Of a DNA stretch of 64,000 bases, positions 54,965 to 64,000 are shown piece after piece. The notes under the pieces are model-generated. The model saw nothing but the letters and a program-made list of their open reading frames with translations, made no database searches and was not told where the DNA came from. The stretch is from Hyparrhenia diplandra (Eukaryota; Streptophyta; Magnoliopsida; Poales; Poaceae), in contig JADLZK010005828.1 of assembly GCA_015847255.1 (NCBI GenBank), positions 310,001 through 374,000 of the forward strand, written 5' to 3'. Every line of letters begins with the position of its first letter. Position 1 is the first letter of the stretch. A program made the translations under genes and the position numbers.

Positions 54965-57900
54965 TCAATACCACCACAGGTCAACTGCCAACTCACCAAC
55001 AAGCGCCTCAAGAATGTCTTTCTCGATTGCAACGCTTATATCAAATGCTTCAATCTGGATTGCATCCCACCTGTCAGTCACTTGGTCCACTTCTTTGTCA
55101 GAAACTTGTCTAAGAGCAGTCCCACTTGACTCCCTCCAGTTGCTGATATCTTCCAATACCTGGCGCTTCAACAGATCTGTGTTCAAGCTGAGAGGCAGCT
55201 TCAGCCAAGCCTTGTATCCGCATTTGCCAAAATTGCAGAATTTTGAATCTAGTGATTCTATGATGCAGTCAAACAGGAAGTTGGTATGTTGATACTTCTT
55301 ATCTTCAGTAAAATCTGAATACTCTCCACTAAACATATCCATATTATTTTCCAGCATTTTGACAATGAAAGGATGGAGTGGAAGACCTGATATGCTATGC
55401 GAGGGGCTAATGCCCAAAAGCAGTAGAGCATTTGAAATAGCTTCTCTAATGCTGCAGAGCCTGGATTCTAAACATGGTAACTTGTCATTGCTGTGGAGTG
55501 TTTCTTCAGCAGCAGTTTTCCTTGTGTCAGCTAACATTGCTAGATCGACCATGTCAGACTCCAAATTAAAGAGATCTTCCATCTTGTTCTCAATTGACAC
55601 AGTCAAGCCTTTTCCTTCTGAAAGCAAGAAGATAGAGTTCATTAACACATCACAAGTGCTACTGCTCCCAAAATAAGAAGAACTTATACAGCACCTGCCC
55701 AAAATTTACAGGCTCATTCCATTGTACCACTCATAATAATTTGGTACTAACCAGAGCAGCCAATTACAAGCACTTTCTTTTTGCTAGAAATGTCGAATTT
55801 TAGACCAATTAATAATCTGACTGACAATAACTAAGCATCTAGACCTGACACAGTTCAGCATTAATTTTCTTAATGGTTTAGACCAAACATGCCACTGAAT
55901 TTGGTACTACAGTATCCAACACTTGTCAGTTTTGTGCTAGGCAGTAATATGTTTGATAACTCCAAGCACTGAGCAAATAAATAATACAAAGAAAAAGGCA
56001 AGGCAATAGAAATATTTACCATTCTTTTCAACTGGACTTCCTAAAGAAGAGGTATCATTTGAGAAGGATGCTTCAAGAACTGACGTTGGACTTGGTTGAT
56101 TAGGCTCATTGTTTAATGATGTAGCAGAATAATCAACATCTTGTTCACCCTGTGCACAGAATAAAAGTGGATGTTCAAAACAGTTACCAAATAGTATAGT
56201 AGATAATTCGTCAACCTTGTACAAACAAAATTGTACTGAAAGCTACCAGTTTGGTAAATGGTTAATTAAAAAAAGTTCAACAGTGCTCTAAACAAAAAAC
56301 AACTTTGTTGATAAATAAAACATGAAACATTGTAAGTTCTATAAAAGTAAGAAAAGGATGTGGATGGCAGATTAACCATTCATTTGCACAACAGTTTCTC
56401 CAATGCATCGGACAACTGTATAAGGTTCATTAAAGAATGGTTCATAATGATGACAGATTTAACGCCATAAGAAATGTTTTGATATAATCCTTTGCATGGG
56501 ACCAAAAATCTTCAATGTATAATAATGCATGTAGAAGATCGGTTAACAAAGTGTATAAGTAGATGCATGCACTGATAAGTGATAACCTTAGTACTTTACC
56601 ACATAGGAATGTCATACAGTACATGTTTTTGAGCAATAGTAACCATCATACAAGGTTCATGTAACACTACATGCACTAAAACTACATCATGTATTTACTA
56701 ACCAAATTGGAAAAGAAAATGACAGTTGTAAATCATCATGACTGACCATAGCAGCATTTATTACAGAAACAACAGATCAGGAGCTCTGAAATAATAAGTG
56801 GTAACAGACTAACAGTAAAGAAGGGTCCTGGCCTCTAAACTGACCTGATAGCATTTCTGAAAATCGGGTGATTGAGCATTGGAGGATATACAATGCTCTC
56901 GATTGATGCAGTCAACATTTCCATTGCAACTTAAGGGTGCTGATGCACCAGAGTAGTTGCTATATTGGGAGGTTGGAGTGTTCATATCATTTGCAAGGGT
57001 TGTATCAGTTGCTAGTCTAGTTGGGGATCCATTGCAACTTAAGGGAGCTGACACACCAGAGTAGTTGCTACATTGGGAGATTGAAGTGCTCATGTCATCA
57101 TATGTAAGGGCAGAAATGAGCTCTTGCAGCACAGGTCCGGTCAATTTTCCTGAAGGTGACGACATGCCAAGCTCATTGATTTTTGCTTTCACCAGCCTGC
57201 TAAATTCATCTTTCTCAGAAGTAGACAGAACAGAAGGTGAAGCTTCCATACATCCTTTTTCAGGAGCCGGCACTCGTGTCCGAGTTGTATCAGGTGCTAG
57301 TCTGCTTGGGGATCCACTCTTCGATAGATTGCTCCGCGACGAAGCTCTGGCCACTGGCTTTGTAGATGATTTAGAAGTAAATGCAGCAGCATTTCTGTCA
57401 TCTATGTTACTGATTGCTCTATCATGCCCCACCTTCCTCCCTGACCCCCTTTTATGCGCAGATCCATTGTTTGAAATCCTACCTGCGGATGCTAATCCAT
57501 TTTGGCTGTTCCAATCCCTGCGGGTCGTGCTCCCTTGTCCAGTGATCGATGCCACGATCTCTCTTCTTTGACCAGAACCACCGTATGCAACCTTCCTAGT
57601 AGCAGACACCAATTCACGAGCGCGTCCAGCTGGGCGCGTGGAATGAGCCAAGCCCCCAGACTCTGTAATCCCAGAAACCTCCGGCCGAGTAGGTGTTGCC
57701 CGTTTGCGCAACAACCTCTCGTCTCCAGTTTGAACGGCAGCACCGCTCGATCTAACCCTGGCACAAGTGCGCATTACCTCATTTCTTACTATGCTCTCCT
57801 TGTGCTTGGCATCCACATCAGAAGAGGTCCGTCTACTCCTGTTCCCATCACCAAAATCCATTGTAGGCAACACCACCGTGCTGGTACTGAACGCTGCATC

Positions 57901-58794
57901 GGCATTGTTGCTGGAACAATGGCCGTGCCTACGCGACCCAGCACCAGCAGCGGTGTCGCAATCTGTCTCCGCAGGAAGACGAGGAGGAGGCTGTAGTACC
58001 TGTACCCGTGCGGAACGCTCCTGTAGGGGCAAGCAGTCCGAGCGAGATAGGAAGTCGTCGGCCATTCCCGGCGAGCCTTGAAGCAAGGCTGCGGCGTGAC
58101 CATCCTCCTTGCGGCGGTGCTGCGGGGAAGAGCAAGCGTACGCGAGTGCCAGCCTGGCGCCAGCGCGCGCGCCCGGGTCCAGCAGCTTGGCCGCGGCCGC
58201 GTGCACGAGCCGGGCCCGCCTCGGGCTCCGCGCCGGCAGGTCGGCCCCGTGGTGGCTCCTCCCCGTCGGCGCTGGCGCGAGCGCTGGAGGGCGACGGCTC
58301 CGGGTCGTCGTGGGCAGCACCAGCACGACCGCTGCCGAGTCGGCGCCGGCGCCGGCGCCGTCCGCGCGCGACGCCTCCACCTTCCTCTGCTTCTGCGGCC
58401 TCGGCGGCGGAGCGGTGGCGGTGGCGGGCCAGGACTCGAGGCCCATGAGGCGCGCGACGACGCCCGGGGCGGGCCCATCGGCCGAAGGGTGCGGCGCCGT
58501 AGGCTGCGGCGTCGTTGGGGAAGCTGCAGGAGGCGGGCACGGAAGCCTGTGGCGTGGAGAGGAGGAGGAGGAGCGGAGGGAGGCCGGGAGGAGGCGGCGT
58601 GGGGAGAAGAGCCTGCGCTTGCGGGCGAGGCGACGGTGCCAGTCGAGGAGGTGGAAGAGCACGCCACCCGTGCAGCCGCCGCCGGGGAACGGCGGCGGCT
58701 TCTTCTCCACTATGGCGAGGCTCGTCATCCCTCCAGACTCTCCTCCTCGACTGCTGCCCAGTCGGCCTCCCGTCTCCGTGCCAGGCCGTGACAC
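54965..58794 (-). CDS. TRM/LONGIFOLIA-like DUF3741-DUF4378 protein
   Basis: Exons 58794-56845, 56149-56020 and 55617-54965 give an unbroken frame of 910 residues with GT/AG introns. Near the N-terminus is CTGGVLFHLLDWHRRLARKR, then at residues about 111-122 the DUF3741-type motif VVARLMGLESWP. The C-terminal exon is DUF4378 (LEDISNWRESSGTALRQVSD, ending VGELAVDLWWY). These mark TON1-recruiting-motif proteins, which bind cortical microtubules with TON1 and a PP2A subunit and shape cell elongation. The middle is Ser/Arg-rich and probably disordered. MSRPGTETGG is the first Met; a second at residue 23 (MTSLAIVEKK) is an equally good start. About 33 residues around QCSNYSGVSAPLSCNGSPTR are tandemly duplicated near residues 570-630. 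The exact TRM subclass is not assigned. Confidence 0.93.
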
Positions 58795-59684
58795 TCAACT
58801 CGGCCTTTACCCGACCCGTGCTTCGATCCGGGAGCTGAAAGGTGTAGTGGCTGGCACGCAACGGCAGCTAGCTCCTCTGCCTGCCTCCGCTCTTCCTCCA
58901 ATCCACGCCGGCACGCGCCGCGAGGAGGAAGGTCCAGCGAGGCAACAGTGTCGAGCGAGAAGAGAAGGTGGCGTGGCGCCTGGCGACGCCGGTCTGTTCA
59001 CGGAGGCAGCGGTAGAGGATGACAGGTGGGGCTCTGTCTAGTGTGGGCACGGGTGTCAGACTCTCAGTGAGAGGAGGTAGCACGGAAGAGGAGAACGCGT
59101 CGCGAGGAAGCCAATGAGCAAGGAAGAAGCAAGCAACCTTCTCTGGTGGCGCAGGTCACGCGACGCGAAGCGGAGGAAGAAGCGAGGACCGACGATGGCC
59201 GATGGGCGTGGAAATAGGGCAGCCGAGTAGAGAGAGCACAGTAAAATGGTAACCGCTGCTTCGGTGTGCCCGTGTGTGTACCAACAGACAGGTTGGGCCT
59301 ATCGTGCAAAGAGTGGGGGATCAGAGCTCAGAGGAGGCAGCCTTCTCCGTTGCTTTGCCGCCTGCTTGGCCTTTCTTTGTGCCGGCGGGAGCGGAGGCGG
59401 TGGCCCAAAACTCAAACCTGCTACATACGGAGTATAAGATACTGATAGAGTGGAGAAATTTGTGGCTTTTCAGTTTCCTTTAGATTTTCTTTTCTCAGTA
59501 TTATGGTATGTGTAGTGGCCAGTCAAAAGCTGAAAAACATACTACTACAAGAGTCCCGAAAAGCAACAAAAAGTCGAAGAAAATTTTTAAAAAAATTATC
59601 CATGAATGGGCGGAAAAAGGGGTCAATGTCGGACCACCGACAGGGGCACAAACTCGTTTGTCTCTCCATGACTATCACGACGTG

Positions 59685-59808
59685 CCTGTTCGGCTTACTG
59701 GCCCGTCTTTGTGAGAGAGATTAATTTTGTTAATTTGGCACCGACGCCGATCTTTGGAGAAAAAATATCGGCCGACCCACTACCGATAAGCCAAGCGAAC
59801 AGGGCCGT
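59685..59808. mobile_element. Small MITE-like hairpin
   Basis: CCTGTTCGGCTTACTGG at the left and CCGATAAGCCAAGCGAACAGGG at the right are imperfect inverted ends, about 120 bp apart, with no coding content. The CCCTGTTCGCTTGGCTTATC type is common in grass hAT-like MITEs. Confidence 0.55.
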
Positions 59809-60483
59809 AGTCATGCTAAATCATGGCGCTGTGATGTGATCCGCTGTGTTTTTCATGCGTACTGGTACCGTTGTCTGTAGCAACGGCGACGGGATACGGA
59901 CAAGAACGTACGGTGTACTATGGGCATAGGAGAGTCGTCGCCGCGCCGAGAAGCGAGAAGAGCTCCGCCCTCTCTCCGCGTGTGTCTGGTCGTGGTCGAC
60001 GGACGGATCCATCCACAGGAGGCGATTTGCGAGAAAAACGAGGAAGAAGACAAGTCGGGCAGGTGACAACACACTCGTGTCCTTTTCCTCGCTCTGACAC
60101 TCGTGTCCGCCTGTGGCGCTGGCAGTGGCAGGCGCAGGCAGGGGAAGCGACTCCGTGATGCGGACGGACGCTGGCAGGGCCACGGGCCAACAGTGCCGGC
60201 GATCCGTCTACACCGGCAGAACAGGAACAGGATCCACACCGACGCACGTCGCCGACACCCTCCTCATCACCATCACAGTCACTCACAGCAGCACAATCTG
60301 TTCTCGGTTCTCGCAGCTGCACCCACGGGCGTGCCCAGTGACCCAATCCCAGAAGAGTCGCCAGCAGGTTGCGCCTTCGGCAAGCAAATGTTTCCATTGT
60401 GCTTTCTCTGTGCTCCCTCTCAGGTCGATCCGATCGGGATGTGCATATGGGAATCTGCGATCGCAGTTATTCTACTCACCACA

Positions 60484-60511
60484 AATAATAATAATAATAA
60501 TAATAATAATA
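60484..60511 (+). repeat. (AAT)n microsatellite
   Basis: About nine AAT units in a row. A simple sequence repeat; no function implied. Confidence 0.9.
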
Positions 60512-60937
60512 TATGTTTAATTGCTTTACAAATTGTTACTTGTCGAGAAGATAGACTTTTTAAATCACACTGTTTGCTTAAAATTATTAGGCGACTCAGT
60601 GTTTTTCTCATAATAAAAGCAGCATCAACATTAGTCGGCTTAACAGCCCATAAACCATGAGACATATTTCTAGTACTGCCCTGATCAATCATAGATAAAA
60701 AAAATGGGGCAATTGACGCGGCGTTACAAATAATATGTAAGTCGGGGACACGAAGTAAACATAGGTTATTACAAATAATATGTAAGAACTTGTTTCAGGT
60801 GAACAGTCCATAGACTAACAGTATTAGGATAATGTAACTGATGATTAGCGCGCTACTTGGAGTAGACCGTACTAGCGCTAGCCCTTTGCTCGAACGGATC
60901 CATGATGCGCGCGTCATGATCTGCAAATCATCTTTCC

Positions 60938-63900
60938 TTTTTTTTGAATTTTAGGGTCGAGCCCCCGTCTATTAGCAAAACCAACAGACAAGATTCAGTT
61001 ATTACAGCGTTTTGATGGCACTGCCATCGTAGCCTCAGGCTACACCGCGCGACTGACACCCCAGCCGGCTGGAACACACAAAGAGTTTGAGTACCAGGAT
61101 TCAACTTAAGGATTACATCAACTATTTATTAAAAGCTCTCTCAGAGATATGCTCTATTGCCTTCTTTTGTTCTTCAGTTTGCCAGCACTCGGAAAGCAAA
61201 GATCGCCCCCCCGTCTTCCACAGCAAACTTGGATCGTCTTCTGAGATGGCTAAGGCAGCCAGAGCACTTGAGAAGCTTGTAGCTTGAGCTCCATCACTTT
61301 CTCCAGCAGATTCTCCTTCTTGCCCTCCGGACAAATGACTGACCATCTTTGTGTAGTTAAAGCTATCCTGTGGAGCAGCATAGCCATGCCTGTCCACTGA
61401 TTCCTCTGAAAACACAAATCATTTCTCATTTTCCATAGGCACCAAATAGCTGAAGAAGAAAACATATTCAAGATCCCATTTCTTTTATTGCTAAGCCGAG
61501 TTTACCCGTAGTAATCAATAGAATCACCAAGTTGAATCTTAAAAAGACTTCCTATATGCAACCACATTTGCTTTGCTACAAAGACATTAAAAAAAAAAGG
61601 TGATTCACAGATTCTAATTCATTACACAAAAGACAAAGTTGGATCTTGAATTTTTCTTCTTTTCTCTAGATTATCTCTAGTTAGAATCTTGTTTTTACTT
61701 AAAAGCCAAAGAAAACACTGTACTCTTGGAGGGATTTTAAGATCCCAGATAGCTGAAGAAAACATAGGCAGAATGCCTCTAAAGTTGACTACTTTATACA
61801 AAGATTGAACACTATAAATGCCATTCGAGGTAAACTTCCAAACTAGAGAGTCTTCCTCCTCGGTTAGCTGTATAGTTGAGGCTATTTGAAAAGACTTCAT
61901 TCCACAATTCTAGCATTTGGACATCCGCTTTGTTCTCTTGAAAGTACATTTTAGAGACCGGTCCATCCCAAAGATTAGCTAACGATTTATTTTTTTCTCA
62001 TTGACCCATCTATAGATTTTCAAAGATTGTACGCCTAAACTGGAATTACCAACCCAGATTATCTTCCCAAAACCTTACTTTTTCCCCATTCCCAATGCAC
62101 CACTTATAGCCCATCTTGGCAGCTTGAGTCTGCCCACATGAAACCCTTAAAAAAAAGGAGAAGCCCCTCTTTGGATTTGTTTGAAAGATGTTAACCTTTT
62201 TGGTTCTATATTTGAAGTCAATCATCTCTTTCCACAATTTATCTTTATCCTGTTCATATCTTCTTAGCCAAGAAGCTAACAGGCAGATGTTCAGATCTCT
62301 TAGGTTTGGGATCCCTAGACCCCCATACTCTTTTTTCATGGCTACTAGATCCCAATTTGCTAAGTGATACTTATGGGCCTCCTCAAGTATCATTCCAAAG
62401 ACAATTGCCCATTTGAGAATTGAGAATTTTTATAGCCCATTTTGGGAACTTAAGAAAAGAAAGTAAATAGATGGGAATGCTAGCTAAACGAGGTTTTAAT
62501 AAGTTGAGCTCGGCGGCTAGAGATAGAAGTTTTCCTCTCCAACCTGCAATTACGTTTAAGAGCTTATCTACCAAAGGTTGTAGATCCTCTCTAGTTAACT
62601 TTTTATAGTGTAAAGGAACCCCCAAATATTTAGGGGAAAGTCACCTAAGGGACAGTTAAACAGGTCTGCAGACTAATTTGATTTCCTCCTCTTCCAAATT
62701 CAAGGTAACTAACTCACTCTTATGGAAATTGATTCTCATTCCTGAAATTTGTTCAAACCACATGAGAATTTGTTTGAGGTTTGTAAGATTTTTTGGATCT
62801 GCATTAGAGAACAAAATAGTATCAATGCGCATATTGCAGAGATACAATTCCACCCATTCTAAAATACATCAAGGCTCCTTGAATAAGACCTCCATTAATA
62901 CCCTTTTCTAACATAGCAAATAAAAGCATCACCTACCAAATTGAACAAAATGGGTGACAGAGGGTCCCCTTGTCTCAGCCCTTTTCCCTGTTTTAAAAGT
63001 AGGGCTTTCCTCCCCATTAACTAGGATGCTAATGGAACCACCGTAACTAATTGTCTAATCCGGTTGGTCCATTTATTTGAAAAAAAACCTCTAGTCTGAA
63101 GCACTTCAAAGAGAAACTCCCAATTAACTCTATCGTATGCCTTTTAAGTAGTCTAGTTTAAGAATAACACCTTTTTCCTTCTTGGTAGCAATATCGTGTA
63201 CTAGCTCATGGGTCGTGACTACACTTTCTAGGATGTATCTTCCTTTTATAAAGGCGTTTTGGTTAGTAGCCACTAACCTTTTTGCTACTATTCCTAACCT
63301 ATTTGTCAAAAGCTTTTGAAAACATCTTGTAGCTACAATTTAAAAGACTAATAGGTGCGAGCTGTTTCATGTTACAAGCATCTTCTACTTTTGGAATTAA
63401 AGTAACAAGGGCAAAATTAAGCCTATGAATATCTAAAGTGCCATTATAGAAATCTCTAAACATAGCTTCTATGTCACCTTTAACTATATTCCAGAATTTT
63501 TTGGTAAAAAGGAAAGATAATCCATCAGTCCGGGGAGAACCTTACGGGTAGCAACTAGATCTGACTAGTTTAATTTCCTCCTCCGTGAAAGGAGCAAGAA
63601 GGAAGTCATTTTCCACGAAGTTACTTTCTGATCCTCTCTCCAAAAAATTGTCTTCTAATCTAACACATCCTCTATCTTCTTTAGCAAAAAGAGTTTTGTA
63701 GTAATCAACGACTACTTTCATCATACCACATTGGTGCGTGACATGACCGGTGGGGGTTTCTAAATAGTCTATCCTTTTTTGTCTACTTCTATAGTTAGCT
63801 ACAAACATAGAAATAGGCCGTATTTCTATCTCCTTCTTTAATATCTCTCTCTCTAGATCTTTGTCTAATCTTAATCTCTTCAATTCTCCGATTTTGTCCA

Positions 63901-64000
63901 ACTCACCTTCCAAAGTCCTAAGCCTAGCCCATTCGGTTGCATCTAGGTTCCTAGATTCACCCAAACTTATCTAATTCATTATACTCTTGGGATAATTTGG
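60938..64000 (-). mobile_element. L1-type LINE, 3' part, inactive
   Basis: Minus-strand reading order is that of LINE ORF2. 63964-63542 is the linker (MGESRNLDATEWARL..., FTEEEIKLV). About 63540-62660 is reverse transcriptase (GPDGLSFLF, MFRDFYNGTLDIHRLNFAL, TILFSNADPKNLTNLKQILM). 62625-62050 is the thumb and connection region (GWRGKLLSLAAELNLLKPRL, KKEYGGLGIPNLRDLN). 61900-61620 is the zf-RVT domain (WKFTSNGIYSVQSLYK, PPRVQCFLWLLS). A C-terminal segment (IWCLWKMRNDLCFQ) follows. The T run at about 60938-60945 marks the poly-A end. Stops and frameshifts are frequent. At the catalytic YADD box the sequence reads differently (CNMRIDTILF), so the active-site Asp pair is lost. The 5' part lies beyond the window. 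Confidence 0.88.

Larger units (their letters stand above)
58795..60937. other. Upstream region of the TRM-like gene
   Basis: The 58795-59300 part is GC-rich and should hold the promoter and 5' UTR. Open frames across 59850-60400 exist on both strands without splice support or domains. Nothing else is recognisable apart from the MITE-like hairpin and the microsatellite listed separately. Confidence 0.45.

Noticed and set aside
57929..59041. Frames over 300 residues on the plus strand opposite the TRM-like first exon
   Set aside because: Shadows of the GC-rich coding exon. The minus-strand frame alone has recognisable motifs.
1..64000. tRNA, rRNA, CRISPR, operon or prokaryotic mobile elements
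   Set aside because: No cloverleaf, rRNA block, spaced repeat array or ribosome-binding-site-led gene series was seen. The gene structures are those of a plant nucleus.

Overview
The window is nuclear DNA of a grass, most likely a rice (Oryza) or a close relative. Every recognisable gene is a spliced plant gene. First exons are GC-rich, as is typical of grasses. Transposon remnants fill the space between genes: Stowaway-like MITEs, copia and gypsy LTR pieces and an L1-type LINE. I place the species by remembered protein similarity, not by a search.

Layout. (1) 1-9.0 kb, plus strand: the last two exons of an unidentified gene, with a broken TAF10 fragment in the intron between them, then a degraded ABCD2-type (chloroplast half-size ABC transporter) gene that lacks its early membrane exon. 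(2) 9.4-20.9 kb, minus strand: a tandem array of three two-exon GT14 genes (core-2/I-branching glycosyltransferase-like). Between the first two lies a 1.16-kb palindromic LTR-retrotransposon derivative with two inverted LTRs and a perfect 5-bp target duplication. A gag-only gypsy remnant lies between the second and third. (3) 21.4-25.3 kb: a 3.9-kb solo LTR with a perfect target duplication. (4) 26.3-37.8 kb, minus strand: a 12-exon LACTB2-like metallo-beta-lactamase-fold gene and, just upstream in the same orientation, a 13-exon plastidic glucose transporter (pGlcT). (5) 38-52.9 kb: gene-poor, with a copia 3' end, nested MITEs, an AT-rich tandem repeat, one orphan ORF and a few orphan exons. 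(6) 53.1-58.8 kb: a DUF761 gene (plus strand) and a three-exon TRM/LONGIFOLIA-like DUF3741/DUF4378 gene (minus strand). (7) 60.9-64.0 kb: the 3' part of a dead LINE that runs off the window.

The genes do not form a pathway. The glucose transporter and the ABCD2 relative would both act at the plastid envelope, and the GT14 proteins in the Golgi.

Two points need care. First, four otherwise clean genes (GT14-A, LACTB2-like, pGlcT, DUF761) carry frameshifts that all look like loss of one base from a short G or C run. This suggests sequencing or assembly error rather than gene death. Second, the most unusual structures are the palindromic inverted-LTR element at 11302-12457 and a second possible last exon of the LACTB2-like gene that would remove its C-terminal membrane tail.
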